A stretch of DNA of 64,000 nt from Salinicoccus albus DSM 19776 (GCF_000385175.1 NZ_ARQJ01000033.1:278820-342819), one strand, 5' to 3'. Shown: positions 1-11,043, counted from the stretch's first letter. Program-made: numbers and translations. The notes: generated by a model not told the origin, from the letters alone.

Positions 1-8
1 TTAAACAT
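1..8 (-). CDS. mraY: start of next dcw gene, probably mraY (partial)
   Basis: Only ATG TTT and two more bases are present before the window ends. The ATG is preceded on the minus strand by AGGAGG (positions 14-19) with 5 bases between, directly after the pbp1 stop codon. In Firmicutes the gene after pbp1/ftsI in the dcw cluster is usually mraY (phospho-MurNAc-pentapeptide transferase). The name rests on gene order alone, since almost no protein sequence is visible. Confidence 0.5.
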
Positions 9-19
9 TTTGTCCTCCT

Positions 20-2170
20 CTAATCACTCGGGTCGTTGGATTGAAGTGTGAATTCCACCGAAGTATCTTCACTGATTTCAGTCCCCGGACTGACTGACTG
101 TTCATGAATATAGCCTTCACCACTCACTGATACTTCAATGTCCATGAATTCACCAAAAAGCAGCGCCTCACGCTTTGACAACCCGGTAAGATCCGGCATC
201 AGCTGGTCTCCATCCGTTTTTACAAAGAATGTGTCATATGGCAGCAGTGTATCATTTTTCGGATAATGATCTGTAATTTCTTCACCGTCACCAACGACGA
301 CCGTATCAATGGTATCCTGGGTCATAGGGTCAGCCTCACTCAGTTCAGAGCCTGTATAATCGCCGACTTCAACAGCTTCTCCGTCCTGATTGTCCTCTCC
401 CCCTTCAACCTCAAGATATTTAAGCGTCCGTTCCATCAGAGGATTGAATCCGCGTGCGACACCATTATCCCATGTTTCCGCCTTATTTTCACTGGCACGT
501 TTTATGCCGTAATAGACGATGACCTCCGGATCATCCTCCGGCGCATAGCCAAGGAAAGATGTCATATATTCATAAGCGCCGTCCAAATAACCGCCATTTT
601 CAGGGTCCGGCACCTGGGCAGTTCCAGATTTTCCAGCCACTTCATATTCATCCAGCAGATACTGGGAGTTATGGTCACGAGAGCCTCCGACCAGAGTGTT
701 GATCTCCTCCTGGGTCCGATCAGCGGCTGCTTCCGGAATGACCTGTCTGACAACCGTCTCTTCATTATCCTCGACTGTTTCGCCAGTCTCCGGGTCTTTC
801 ACTTCATCAACGACATATGGCTGCTTCATCTGACCGCCGTTCAATATAGCTGTCATTCCCTGGACCATTTGAATTGGTGTGACTGTTGATGTCTGACCGA
901 AAGATGTCGTTTTCCGCTGCAGCTCGTTATCCCAGGCGATGACACCGGAAGGTTCATTTTGGAAGGGCGACCCAGTCGGCTCGCCAAAACCGAATTTCTG
1001 ATAATAATCGAGCATTTTATCTTCGCCGACCTTATCCTGGAGAAGCATCATCAGTGCATTTGATGAATACTGCATCCCTTCATTATAAGTAATTTCTCCC
1101 CAGCCTTCAGGTTCCCAATCGTTAATGGTATGTCCGTTCACATCGTAGGATCCGGATTCATACGTCTCATCCGGATTATATTCGCCTTCGGCAATTGCAG
1201 CAGCCAGACCAAACACTTTAAATGTGGATCCGGGTTCGAATGAATCCTGGTACAGCTTATTCATCCAGCTGTTGCCAAATCCTTCCCGGGTTCTCGGATT
1301 AAAGGCCGGCCGCTGCCCGCCTGCCAGAATTTCGCCGGTTTCTGCATCCGCCACAACGGCAAACAGTTCTTCCGGTTTGAAATGTTCCTCCATCGTGTCC
1401 AGCGATTCTTCAAGATAGAGCTGGATGTTCGAGTCTATAGTGAGCTGCATATTGGCACCATTCCGGGCCGGCTCGACATTGTCAGAGTTCGGGACCATAT
1501 ACCCCCACAAGTCCTGTGTATAGTCCACCGATCCGTCCGTTCCGCTGAGTATATCGTTATACGCCCGCTCAAGCCCCATCTGTCCTTCCAGTTCGCCTGA
1601 TTCCTGAGATCGTTCCGCATGACCGACAATATGGGAAGCGAAATTTCCGTTGGGATAAAAGCGTTTCGTTTCAGATTCGAATACGAGTCCGGGAATATCA
1701 GAGGCCTCGAGTTCATTTTTCTGATTGAATGATATGTCTCGCCCAGCACGCCCGAATTCCACTTGGAACTGACCATTTTCAATGCCGTCATTAATACGGG
1801 ATTCTATTTCTGAAGATTCCATATCAATCACTTGAGAAAGACCTTCTGCTGCAGCTTCAGGATCACTGACATGGTTCGGATAATCGCTGTCTGTAATCAG
1901 TGCTACACGATAGGATTCCATGTCACTGGCAATCACGTTGCCTTCTCTGTCCAATATATCTCCACGCTCTGCTTCATTGACTGAAGAACGGGAAAACCTT
2001 TCCTCTCCATGGGCTATCAAATCTTCGTCATCCAGAGATTTTCCGATCATTAAATAGCTGAATTGCCAAAATATGCAAAGAAAAAGCACTCCTATACCTA
2101 AATAAATAAGGAGCGCACCTACAGATAGCCGTTTTGTTTTACTGCCAAATTTGAATCTAATTTTCGCCAT
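20..2170 (-). CDS. pbp1: penicillin-binding protein 1, division transpeptidase with PASTA domains
   Basis: Class B penicillin-binding protein of the divisome that cross-links septal peptidoglycan together with FtsW. An N-terminal basic stretch is followed by one membrane segment (about residues 15-38), a dimerisation region, and a transpeptidase domain with all three active-site motifs: STFK (in FEPGSTFKVF), SSN (YSSNALMM) and KSGTAQ. The last ~120 residues form two PASTA-like repeats (starting near VEVGDYTG and MPDLTGLS), as in staphylococcal PBP1. The reading frame extends upstream to a TTG at 2182, but AAAGG lies directly against that TTG and 12 bases before the ATG at 2170, so I use the ATG (MAKIRFKFG). 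The start overlaps the 3' end of ftsL by 14 bases, suggesting translational coupling. The C-terminal half is strongly acidic. Confidence 0.95.
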   Translation of the reverse strand: MAKIRFKFGSKTKRLSVGALLIYLGIGVLFLCIFWQFSYLMIGKSLDDEDLIAHGEERFSRSSVNEAERGDILDREGNVIASDMESYRVALITDSDYPNHVSDPEAAAEGLSQVIDMESSEIESRINDGIENGQFQVEFGRAGRDISFNQKNELEASDIPGLVFESETKRFYPNGNFASHIVGHAERSQESGELEGQMGLERAYNDILSGTDGSVDYTQDLWGYMVPNSDNVEPARNGANMQLTIDSNIQLYLEESLDTMEEHFKPEELFAVVADAETGEILAGGQRPAFNPRTREGFGNSWMNKLYQDSFEPGSTFKVFGLAAAIAEGEYNPDETYESGSYDVNGHTINDWEPEGWGEITYNEGMQYSSNALMMLLQDKVGEDKMLDYYQKFGFGEPTGSPFQNEPSGVIAWDNELQRKTTSFGQTSTVTPIQMVQGMTAILNGGQMKQPYVVDEVKDPETGETVEDNEETVVRQVIPEAAADRTQEEINTLVGGSRDHNSQYLLDEYEVAGKSGTAQVPDPENGGYLDGAYEYMTSFLGYAPEDDPEVIVYYGIKRASENKAETWDNGVARGFNPLMERTLKYLEVEGGEDNQDGEAVEVGDYTGSELSEADPMTQDTIDTVVVGDGEEITDHYPKNDTLLPYDTFFVKTDGDQLMPDLTGLSKREALLFGEFMDIEVSVSGEGYIHEQSVSPGTEISEDTSVEFTLQSNDPSD

Positions 2171-2543
2171 ATTTCTCAGCAACCTTTATGTTTCCGTTGT
2201 TCTGATCGAGTCCGAGTTCATTGGCCTTCTCATAAATTCTGTCGTAAGACGCCAGGTCGGTGACTTCAGTGTTCAGTTCACTGATTTCACCTTCCTTAGT
2301 TGCAATATCACTTTCCACTTGTGTGATTTGCGTTTGAAGGTCGTATGCTTCCATTTTTAAAGATAGCACGTAGATTGACACTGTCGCAATTAATATGAAT
2401 AAAAATAAATATACTAATGTTTCAGATCTTTTCAACCCTACAACATGAGATTTTGTCTTTGTTTCCGCACCGGTTTCCACCTTCTTTTCCGGTGCAGCCC
2501 CTGTGTCAGGCAGAACGTTCTTATTATATCTCTCTACTGCCAT
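2157..2543 (-). CDS. ftsL: cell division protein FtsL
   Basis: Small bitopic membrane protein of the divisome that works with DivIB and DivIC and stabilises the FtsW-PBP complex. At 128 residues it has the family layout: a cytoplasmic N-terminus of about 50 residues, one membrane helix (LVYLFLFILIATVSIYVLSL) and an extracellular coiled coil (TQITQVESDIATKEGEISEL). FtsL sequences diverge quickly, so the name relies on this architecture plus position between rsmH and pbp1. It lies 12 bases after rsmH. Confidence 0.9.
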   Translation of the reverse strand: MAVERYNKNVLPDTGAAPEKKVETGAETKTKSHVVGLKRSETLVYLFLFILIATVSIYVLSLKMEAYDLQTQITQVESDIATKEGEISELNTEVTDLASYDRIYEKANELGLDQNNGNIKVAEKYGEN

Positions 2544-2555
2544 TATAACAACTCC

Positions 2556-3485
2556 CTATTTCTGTTTGACGGCAATGCGTAACCTTGCACTTTTTGCTCT
2601 CGGGTTTGTTTCAAGTGACTCAGTATCGGCCGTAATCGGTTTTTTATTCACTCTTTTTAAAATCGGCTGATAGCCTTCCGGTATGACCGGCATGTTTCTT
2701 GGAAGGTCCGGTCCCTTTTCGTATTCCATATACATCTGTTTGCAAATTCTGTCTTCCAGAGAATGAAAAGTGATGACAGATACTCTGCCATTTTTGCGCA
2801 ACAGTTCAATCGCCTGGTCGAGCGACCGTTCAAACACACCAAGTTCATCATTTACAGCAATTCTCAATGCCTGAAAAACACGCTTTGCCGGATGCCCGCC
2901 GGTTCTTCTGAATTTATGAGGGATTTGGGATTTGATGATTTCAGTCAGTTCAGTTGTTGTTTCAATCGGGGTTTCTTTTCTTAATCTTTCGATTTCTCTC
3001 GCAATTTTTTTTGAAAATTTTTCCTCACCATAGCGGAAAAATATGTTCACCAGCTGCTCGTATGAATATGTATTGACTATTTCATAAGCATCAAGTGCTG
3101 CCGACTGATCCATCCTCATATCAAGACGGGCTTCTCTGGAATGGCTGAATCCCCTTTCCGTCATGTCCAGCTGCGGACTTGAAACCCCAAGGTCATACAT
3201 TATCCCGTCAATCTTGTTAATGTTTATGTTTTCAAGTTCGTCCTGTAGATTTTCAAAGTTTGAATGGATGAGCGTGAGGTTGTCGTTCCCCCTGAATCTT
3301 TCTTCTGCATTTTTTATCGCGGCTTCATCCTGATCAAATGCAATGAGTCTTCCAGTACTCAACTGACTCAGCAGGTATTCGGCATGACCGCCGCCCCCGA
3401 GGGTCGCGTCTATATAAACACCTTCCGGATGTACATCCAGTCCATCCACAGTTTCTTTGAGCAGAACAGTATCGTGTCTGAACAT
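2556..3485 (-). CDS. rsmH: 16S rRNA (cytosine(1402)-N4)-methyltransferase
   Basis: RsmH (MraW) methylates N4 of C1402 in the ribosomal P site using S-adenosylmethionine. The 309-residue protein has the usual length and the family hallmarks: the SAM-binding segment [16 protein letters not shown] near residue 25, the motif [12 protein letters not shown] near 97, [19 protein letters not shown] near 195 and [11 protein letters not shown] near 236. It lies 11 bases after mraZ and 12 before ftsL, so the first four dcw genes are almost certainly one transcript. Confidence 0.97.
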   Translation of the reverse strand: MFRHDTVLLKETVDGLDVHPEGVYIDATLGGGGHAEYLLSQLSTGRLIAFDQDEAAIKNAEERFRGNDNLTLIHSNFENLQDELENININKIDGIMYDLGVSSPQLDMTERGFSHSREARLDMRMDQSAALDAYEIVNTYSYEQLVNIFFRYGEEKFSKKIAREIERLRKETPIETTTELTEIIKSQIPHKFRRTGGHPAKRVFQALRIAVNDELGVFERSLDQAIELLRKNGRVSVITFHSLEDRICKQMYMEYEKGPDLPRNMPVIPEGYQPILKRVNKKPITADTESLETNPRAKSARLRIAVKQK

Positions 3486-3496
3486 ATCCTCACATC

Positions 3497-3928
3497 CTAT
3501 AGATTAAAATCAATCAGGTCTTCTGCAATATCTTCGAAGTTATCCTCGGACTCAGTGTAGAAGTTCTCCCATTCATCCGTATCCCATATTTCTATTCTTC
3601 CGGAAACACCAATAACCGTACATTCTTTTTTTAGACCGGCATATTCTCTCAGATTTGAAGGGATATTGATTCTGCCCTGTTTGTCCACTTCCACCTGGGC
3701 AGCACCTGAAAAGAATAACCGCATAAATTTTCTTGCATCTTTTTTAGTCAAAGGCAGAGATTTCATTTTTTCTTCAATTCGTGCCCATTCATCGAATGTG
3801 TAGCCGAACAGACACTTATCGAGACCACGGGTGATGACAAATGCTTCACTCAGTTCCTCACGAAATTTGCTTGGTACAATCATGCGTCCCTTAGAATCAA
3901 GCTGATGCTTGTATTCACCCATGAACAT
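3497..3928 (-). CDS. mraZ: transcriptional regulator MraZ
   Basis: First gene of the dcw cluster and a DNA-binding regulator of it. The 143 residues contain two SpoVT/AbrB-like repeats, each with the family's DxKGR-type motif: [16 protein letters not shown] near residue 10 and [16 protein letters not shown] near residue 84. MraZ proteins form ring oligomers that bind short GTGG-type repeats in their own promoter, and such repeats lie just upstream here (3957-3984). The start codon is preceded by GGAGGTG. Confidence 0.96.
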   Translation of the reverse strand: MFMGEYKHQLDSKGRMIVPSKFREELSEAFVITRGLDKCLFGYTFDEWARIEEKMKSLPLTKKDARKFMRLFFSGAAQVEVDKQGRINIPSNLREYAGLKKECTVIGVSGRIEIWDTDEWENFYTESEDNFEDIAEDLIDFNL

Positions 3929-3956
3929 GCCATCACCTCCGCCTATATATGTAATT

Positions 3957-3984
3957 TACCACATCTCCCCACTTCATACCACAA
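3957..3984 (-). promoter_or_regulatory. candidate MraZ operator: three GTGG boxes at 10-bp spacing
   Basis: On the minus strand GTGG occurs three times at exactly 10-bp intervals (plus-strand CCAC at 3959-3962, 3969-3972 and 3979-3982), 30-55 bases upstream of the mraZ start. MraZ of E. coli is known to bind three TGGGN repeats separated by 5 bases, which is the same 10-bp period. The repeat count and phase are seen directly; the function is inferred. Confidence 0.7.
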
Positions 3985-4021
3985 TTTATCGGCTATTCCC
4001 TGGATTTTATTTTCAGACAAT

Positions 4022-4058
4022 AAAAAAGACAGTTTTCCGAATTCGGAAAACTGTCTTT
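4022..4058 (-). terminator. terminator after bshC
   Basis: A perfect 34-base palindrome (4025-4058, centre GAATTC) lies 12 bases after the bshC stop. Read on the minus strand it is followed by six T residues, the form of an intrinsic terminator. It separates bshC from the mraZ promoter. Confidence 0.85.
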
Positions 4059-4069
4059 AAATGGCGGTT

Positions 4070-5653
4070 TTAAAAGGTTTTTATAATAGTCAGATCTGTG
4101 GTGTAACGAAGTGGAGGCATAGTGGAGGGAACTTGAAATACCCAGGGATGATAAACCCTTTCCTGCAATGCCCCGTCCGGCATCAATTTTTCAACGGCCT
4201 CGTCCAGGTCATTTAACTGGTGTCTCAAACTGCGTTTGACTTCCAGCTGATACCTTTTCTTCAGATAATCAAGCTGTCTTTCATGTATATGCATATTGGC
4301 TTTTATCAGATCTTCATATTGGTCTCTGCCTTCAGCACTCAGCATAATTTTATAATCTTTCTGTAATTTGCCGGCAATTTCATCTACTTCATCTTTGAAT
4401 GATTCATCTGTATTCTCCCTGACTAATGATTCTTTTTGCACTTCGGCCTGATGCATCATATCCGGGGAAAGACGCAGATTATATCCTGTCATCAGTTTGA
4501 CGGTTCTCTGATCTGCATGAATTATCTCCATGCGTTTTAAAACGATCGGCATCTTAAGATCCATCGCGTCAAACACTTCGTGAAGCTCTCCCCAGTACTT
4601 CACTTCAGCGCCGCCGCCCGCAAAAATCAGAGTGTTAAACAGCATCTCCTGCATCAGCGGCCGTGTTACCACATTGTTGCTGAACGTTTCAGGACTGTCA
4701 TAGAGCCTTTGTAAAAGGGCGGATTTATCCACAGGGCCGTCATCCGAGTGAAATTCACCTGCTTTAAATTCGAGCAGTGTCCGCTTATAATCCGAGCCGG
4801 TAAAAAGGTGGGCATTACTATCAGTTTCTATGACCGGGCGGAGTTCAGCCGACCTGTTGAAAACCTTCTGTCCGTGCCTGAATGCACGATCGATATCAGA
4901 ATGATTCTGAACCATCTGTTCGAACATCGGAATCTCAAGTTCCCTGATGCTGCGGGAGTGGGCGTTGAAGATAATTAAACCATCTTCCTTGAAGGCATCG
5001 TGTACCAGTGCATGGAATAACTCCGTCCAATAGTCATTGGTCTCAATCATTTCCGCCACTAACCGCTTCTTTTCCTTTAAAAAGCTGGAATCCCCGCATG
5101 CTTCAATAATCCTGTCCAGGACATTTTTCATTTCTGCCTTGTCATACTTATAGAATCCGAGACTCATCGGGACGGTCAGGTTGGGCTTATATGATATTTT
5201 CTGTCTTCTTCTGTGGTCGCGGTCGTATATATGCGTATGATTGACTTCTTCAAAATCGTGATCTTCACCTGCCACCCAGAAAACCGGCACAGCCTCATAA
5301 TCGAAATTTTCCCTGATTTCATCCGTCAGCACAAGCAGAGTGATGATTTTATGCATAATATATGCCGGGCTCATAAAAAGACCGGCCTGCTGACCACCAA
5401 TGACCACCCGGTGACCGCTTCTTAACTTATCTATATTCAATCGCTGCGGTTCACTGAGACCGAAGACTGCCATCTCCTCTTCAATAATATCAGCAAGCTT
5501 TTCTGTATGATCGTGAACCGGCCTGTCTAAAACAGAATCAATGCTTTCTTTATCATAGGTCATATTTTGATAGAATCCCAACAGCGTTTCATCTTTCTTT
5601 GAGAATCGTTCTAAAAATTTATCCTTCTGGAAGTTTATACATTCAATTTCCAT
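4070..5653 (-). CDS. bshC: bacillithiol biosynthesis cysteine-adding enzyme BshC
   Basis: BshC catalyses the last step of bacillithiol synthesis, adding cysteine to GlcN-malate. Bacillithiol is the main low-molecular-weight thiol of Bacillales. The 527-residue length is typical, and family signatures are clear: RVVIGGQQAGLFMSP near residue 84, PVFWVAGEDHDFEEVNHTHI near 128, and AGGGAEVKYWGELHEVF near 345. The RBS AAGGAG precedes the ATG. It is a single-gene unit between the mraZ promoter and the divergent ylbP, the usual staphylococcal neighbourhood. The C-terminal ~100 residues are predicted coiled coil, as in the family. Confidence 0.95.
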   Translation of the reverse strand: MEIECINFQKDKFLERFSKKDETLLGFYQNMTYDKESIDSVLDRPVHDHTEKLADIIEEEMAVFGLSEPQRLNIDKLRSGHRVVIGGQQAGLFMSPAYIMHKIITLLVLTDEIRENFDYEAVPVFWVAGEDHDFEEVNHTHIYDRDHRRRQKISYKPNLTVPMSLGFYKYDKAEMKNVLDRIIEACGDSSFLKEKKRLVAEMIETNDYWTELFHALVHDAFKEDGLIIFNAHSRSIRELEIPMFEQMVQNHSDIDRAFRHGQKVFNRSAELRPVIETDSNAHLFTGSDYKRTLLEFKAGEFHSDDGPVDKSALLQRLYDSPETFSNNVVTRPLMQEMLFNTLIFAGGGAEVKYWGELHEVFDAMDLKMPIVLKRMEIIHADQRTVKLMTGYNLRLSPDMMHQAEVQKESLVRENTDESFKDEVDEIAGKLQKDYKIMLSAEGRDQYEDLIKANMHIHERQLDYLKKRYQLEVKRSLRHQLNDLDEAVEKLMPDGALQERVYHPWVFQVPSTMPPLRYTTDLTIIKTF

Positions 5654-5714
5654 GACTTATCTCCTTAATTAAAGATGTTATAATAATTATAAATACTATA
5701 AACACAGAAAACAA

Positions 5715-5744
5715 TTGAATGGTTTCAAATGGATATACTATAAT
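5715..5744 (+). promoter_or_regulatory. promoter for ylbP
   Basis: TTGAAT (5715-5720), an 18-base spacer, then TATAAT (5739-5744). The predicted start lies just before AAAGGAG (5751-5757), giving a short leader of about 15 bases before the ATG at 5767. Confidence 0.7.
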
Positions 5745-5766
5745 GATGATAAAGGAGAGAGTGATA

Positions 5767-6273
5767 ATGGCAGAGGTAAAAAACTTAGCAATCAATTATA
5801 AAACAGTTGAAGACTTTAAAAAGTTCAGGGAATATGGTGCGCAGGAGCTTCAGATGACAAAGGAACTTGAAGCTAACATGATTGACGCAAATATCGATTC
5901 ACCATTTTACGGCATCTATGTAGGAGATAATCTTGCGGCACGTATGTGCCTGTTCAAGCAGGACGATGAGAAGAACAGGAAGCCTATTTTCGACCCGCCA
6001 CATGAATATCTGGTGATCTGGAAACTTGAAGTCCTGGAAAAATATCAGGACAGGGGGTTCGGCACTCAGCTTATCGACTATGTCAAACAGTTTGACTTCC
6101 CTGTAAAAGCAATCAGCCGCCAGAATGCGCGACCGTTCTTTGAAAAACACGGTTTTGAAACACTGCCATATGATATCGAGCGTGATATGGCCGATGACTC
6201 ACTTGTCTGGTATCCACAGGGATATGTACTTAAACAGCAGAAAGAACTGGATACAGAAGCCGGCACAGAATAA
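5767..6273 (+). CDS. ylbP: GNAT family N-acetyltransferase, YlbP type
   Basis: A 168-residue acetyltransferase of the YlbP group, found beside bshC and rpmF in Bacillales and of unknown substrate. The acetyl-CoA binding core is visible as LEVLEKYQDRGFGTQLIDYV (a Q/R-x-x-G-x-G/A-type loop) near residue 85, followed by ISRQNARPFFEKHGF, the typical final strand and helix of GNAT proteins. The frame is open from 5719, but the ATG at 5767 (MAEVKNLAI) is chosen because AAAGGAG sits 9 bases ahead of it and a good promoter lies between the two starts. It is convergent with rpmF. Confidence 0.88.
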   Translation: MAEVKNLAINYKTVEDFKKFREYGAQELQMTKELEANMIDANIDSPFYGIYVGDNLAARMCLFKQDDEKNRKPIFDPPHEYLVIWKLEVLEKYQDRGFGTQLIDYVKQFDFPVKAISRQNARPFFEKHGFETLPYDIERDMADDSLVWYPQGYVLKQQKELDTEAGTE

Positions 6274-6280
6274 CCGGAAA

Positions 6281-6320
6281 AAAGAGCAGTTGATGAGTAT
6301 TCATCAACTGCTCTTTTCAG
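6281..6320. terminator. bidirectional terminator between ylbP and rpmF
   Basis: Perfect 16-bp stem (6281-6296 with 6301-6316) around a GTAT loop. A-rich and T-rich flanks on either side allow function for ylbP (plus) and for yceD-rpmF (minus). Confidence 0.88.
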
Positions 6321-6328
6321 TCTGCCAG

Positions 6329-6502
6329 TTAATTGGCGACAACATCTTCACCTTTATAACTGCCGCACTCTTTGCATACACGATGAGAAAGTTTCATCTC
6401 TCCACAGTTTGGGCATTCAACCATGCCAGGTACTGAAAGTTTCTTATGCGTACGTCGTTTTCTTTTGCGTGTAATTGAAGTTCTTCTTTTTGGTACTGCC
6501 AT
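6329..6502 (-). CDS. rpmF: 50S ribosomal protein L32
   Basis: A 57-residue ribosomal protein read directly from the minus strand. It starts [20 protein letters not shown] and ends [11 protein letters not shown]. The zinc ribbon has two CxxC pairs (CPNC and CKEC), so this is the zinc-binding C+ form of L32. The gene follows yceD by 3 bases, the conserved yceD-rpmF pair of Firmicutes. Confidence 0.97.
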   Translation of the reverse strand: MAVPKRRTSITRKRKRRTHKKLSVPGMVECPNCGEMKLSHRVCKECGSYKGEDVVAN

Positions 6503-6505
6503 ATC

Positions 6506-7030
6506 TTAATCCTCCTTATTTCCATTGTCACTTTCCGGTAGCAGTGACTGTAGCTTTGATAGTCTCGGATCCACTTTCTGCGCTTTTTCCTGAGCCAGCG
6601 CCTCTTCATCTGTGACTGTCCAATCCCTGCCGCCTGCAGGCACTTCATCACTCTCAGAAATGAAGTTCGGGATGTTGACGACGATCAGTTCACGCACAAC
6701 CGGCTCCAAATCCAATGTGTGGATTACCGGATGTACATTTTCATCCAATTCATCCGTCTCCTCCACATCTTCATCAAATGATTCATAGGATTCAATATGA
6801 AGTGGCACTTCGATATCTTCCGAGGTCCGGCTGTCGAGCATATTTACTACCGTATCGATAGTAAGTTCTATGCCGATGCGTCTGTGACCGACATCCATGT
6901 CACCCTTAACGGACGTCTCATTAAAACTGAGAACATCTGTCCGGTCTGTGATTTCCTTGAACTGGATTTTTTCATTCACAGACATGCCTTTTTCCTTGAA
7001 CTTTTTAAGCTGTGTCAATGACCATTTCAT
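6506..7030 (-). CDS. yceD: YceD family (DUF177) protein
   Basis: A 174-residue acidic protein of the YceD/DUF177 family, nearly always upstream of rpmF. In E. coli the relative is linked to 23S rRNA accumulation; in plants it is linked to chloroplast 23S rRNA processing. The family pattern is seen in the N-terminal MKWSLTQLKKF and in the central EVPLHIESYESFDEDVEETD and LVVNIPNF-like segments (here IVVNIPNFISESDE near residue 116). The middle is very rich in Asp and Glu. It has a strong promoter of its own and is cotranscribed with rpmF. Confidence 0.85.
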   Translation of the reverse strand: MKWSLTQLKKFKEKGMSVNEKIQFKEITDRTDVLSFNETSVKGDMDVGHRRIGIELTIDTVVNMLDSRTSEDIEVPLHIESYESFDEDVEETDELDENVHPVIHTLDLEPVVRELIVVNIPNFISESDEVPAGGRDWTVTDEEALAQEKAQKVDPRLSKLQSLLPESDNGNKED

Positions 7031-7060
7031 ATAGTCTCACCTCTTATGAGCACAAAAAAC

Positions 7061-7089
7061 ATTGTACAATTTACAAGGTCTTCTGTCAA
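7061..7089 (-). promoter_or_regulatory. promoter for yceD-rpmF
   Basis: Consensus sigma-A promoter on the minus strand: TTGACA (plus-strand 7084-7089), a 17-base spacer and TACAAT (7061-7066), about 30 bases before the yceD start. Confidence 0.85.
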
Positions 7090-7130
7090 GTTGATTTCTT
7101 AACACCCATATATTTTCTTCCCGTCGTTTT

Positions 7131-7139
7131 TGCTACAAT
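7131..7139 (+). promoter_or_regulatory. extended -10 promoter for tmcAL
   Basis: TGCTACAAT, an extended -10 element, lies 30 bases before the tmcAL start codon. No good -35 is seen, which is normal for extended -10 promoters. It is divergent from the yceD promoter. Confidence 0.6.
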
Positions 7140-7168
7140 GTTAAGTATAAATGAAAGGGGTCTTATAC

Positions 7169-9316
<2,148 letters not shown>

Positions 9317-9377
9317 TGTTCTATTCACTTTCTTTCTATCAAGGGTTGGTTTAAAATGATGCATGGGAGTTGATTAC

Positions 9378-9746
9378 ATGCAAAAATTCATTACACTGGG
9401 CGAAGGCTACGGTGAAATATTCGAACTGGAAAGTCTGATAAACCATAACTACACCAGGGTGGAGAAATCACTTTTTCTGCATACTGACAACCATCCATCC
9501 ACTTTTCTGCTGGTAATGAAACCAGTACGTGGAAACTTCCAGGCAATCTACACCCTATACATGGGCATCCCATACAGAGACGGTGAAGGACGGAAATATA
9601 ATATGATACGCCAATGGTGTGAAGAAAAAAACATTCCGGTCATTGAACTTTCAACACGCAATCCGGATGATTTTTATGAACGCGAACAATTTTATCAATA
9701 TATGACAGGGGTGCTGAGGCTCAACCATCTGCTCCGGCCTTTATGA
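9378..9746 (+). CDS. conserved hypothetical protein (DUF7147-like?)
   Basis: A 122-residue soluble protein without a motif that I can tie to a function. It contains RGNFQAIYTLYMGIPYRDGE in the middle and an aromatic C-terminal third (FYEREQFYQYMTGVLRLNHL). Small proteins of this type at this locus in Bacillales are often mislabelled methylthioribose kinase or placed in DUF7147; that link is from memory and weak. I take the ATG at 9378 (MQKFITLGEG), since GGGAG (9365-9369) lies 8 bases before it. The gene is divergent from rsmD and convergent with ylbG. Confidence 0.75.
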   Translation: MQKFITLGEGYGEIFELESLINHNYTRVEKSLFLHTDNHPSTFLLVMKPVRGNFQAIYTLYMGIPYRDGEGRKYNMIRQWCEEKNIPVIELSTRNPDDFYEREQFYQYMTGVLRLNHLLRPL

Positions 9747-9762
9747 TAAAGGTTCAAAGAGA

Positions 9763-10026
9763 CTATATGACACGGTAATCCTCAGCTTCAAAGTTCTCAG
9801 TACCGTAATCCTTTCTGATATTCCGATATTCACTGACGATGATGTCCCTTACATATTTGAGCTTTTCCAGTTCCCCGATTGTTTGGGATAGCTCAGATTC
9901 ATATATATATAGCAATAAGTACTTTTTATCCTTGTTCACATATATAAGATGACCGTATCTTTTCAATTGTCGTATAAACTTATTTTGTTTAAAATATATA
10001 TATATGCCGATGCGTTGTTCTAGCAT
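9763..10026 (-). CDS. ylbG: YlbG family protein (UPF0298)
   Basis: An 87-residue cytoplasmic protein of the UPF0298/YlbG family, of unknown role, conserved beside rsmD-coaD in Bacillales. It begins MLEQRIGIYIYFKQNKFIRQ and carries the conserved segments GHLIYVNKDKKYLLLYI and VRDIIVSEYRNIRKDYG. No known catalytic motif is visible. It is convergent with the preceding hypothetical gene, with 16 bases between stops. Confidence 0.85.
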   Translation of the reverse strand: MLEQRIGIYIYFKQNKFIRQLKRYGHLIYVNKDKKYLLLYIYESELSQTIGELEKLKYVRDIIVSEYRNIRKDYGTENFEAEDYRVI

Positions 10027-10116
10027 TACAGTCCCACCTTATAAAATCCTTTAGAGATATGGTACCATGGATATTAAGAGTTTTAAAATGAATCTATTGA
10101 CTGGAGGCAGCAGAAT

Positions 10117-11037
10117 ATGAACAAGTGTATCAAAAGACTTTTAGCAGCAGCAGGTGTAACCGGTGGTATAATCGGCGGACTGTGGGTTGGAACCAAAGTG
10201 ATGTCCGAACCGAGAATCAGAGACATCAAACCGTATTTCAGACACCGCTCCCCATATATTTTCGCACACCGTGGCGGTATGGGACTTGCGCCTGAACACA
10301 CAAAAGCTGCATTTGACAAGGCCAATGAGTTTGACGTGGATGGATTTGAAGTCGATGTACGCATGACAAAAGACGAAGAGATTGTCCTGTTCCATGATGC
10401 ATATGTTGACCGCACTTCCAACGGTGCAGGACGCATCAATAATATGACACTTCAGGACCTCAAACAGCTTGATTTCGGCTACCACTACAGAGATGTTGAA
10501 GGCAGCCATCCTTTCAGGGGTGCAAACGATGCAAAGATCATGACACTGAAAGAACTGCTTGAAAGTTATCCGGATAAACTCATCAATATTGATATCAAAG
10601 ATGAGCCGGAAACTTATGAAGGCAGTTTGATACCAAGCCTGCTCTATCGTTTGATTGATAAGACGGGCGTGCAGAACCGGGTCCTGGTAACAAGTTTCCA
10701 TGATTCCCAGATTGACCGTTTCGGACTTTATTCCGGAGATACAGTTGCGCTTGGTGCCGGTACCGACCAGGTACGGGACGCGTATCTGGCATACACCACA
10801 TTCTTTAAACATCTGTATACGCCAAAAGCGGATACTTTCCAAATGCCTGTAACCGTCAACAACATACCGCTTGATCATGAAGGTTTTATCGACTATCTGC
10901 AGAGTCTGAATATCGCAGTGGGCTACTGGGTGGTCAATGAAATGGATCAAATGGATGCGCTCATTCAAAAAGGCGCCCATACGATCGTTACCGACTTTCC
11001 GGATATCAGCTTCCATCTGTTGAATGAAAGATATTAA
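10117..11037 (+). CDS. glycerophosphodiester phosphodiesterase, membrane-anchored
   Basis: A GDPD-family enzyme that hydrolyses glycerophosphodiesters to glycerol-3-phosphate and an alcohol. The N-terminal ~28 residues form an uncleaved signal anchor (LLAAAGVTGGIIGGLWVG), so the catalytic domain should be extracellular. Active-site residues are visible: FAHRGGMGLAPEHT (first His, Arg and Glu) near residue 50, GFEVDVRMTKDEEIVLFHDA (metal-binding Glu/Asp and second His), and NIDIKDEP near 155. The end has the family's GYWVVNEMDQM. The 306-residue length fits secreted Bacillales GDPDs. GGAGG precedes the ATG. It is a monocistronic gene closed by the terminator at 11044. Confidence 0.93.
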   Translation: MNKCIKRLLAAAGVTGGIIGGLWVGTKVMSEPRIRDIKPYFRHRSPYIFAHRGGMGLAPEHTKAAFDKANEFDVDGFEVDVRMTKDEEIVLFHDAYVDRTSNGAGRINNMTLQDLKQLDFGYHYRDVEGSHPFRGANDAKIMTLKELLESYPDKLINIDIKDEPETYEGSLIPSLLYRLIDKTGVQNRVLVTSFHDSQIDRFGLYSGDTVALGAGTDQVRDAYLAYTTFFKHLYTPKADTFQMPVTVNNIPLDHEGFIDYLQSLNIAVGYWVVNEMDQMDALIQKGAHTIVTDFPDISFHLLNERY

Positions 11038-11043
11038 GTCATA

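Noticed and set aside
266..889. 207-codon plus-strand frame opposite pbp1
   Set aside because: Antisense to the PBP1 transpeptidase region, without an RBS, promoter or recognisable protein features.
3929..4060. The 34-base palindrome near mraZ, considered as a regulator site
   Set aside because: The six-T run and the position right after the bshC stop make a terminator the simpler reading.
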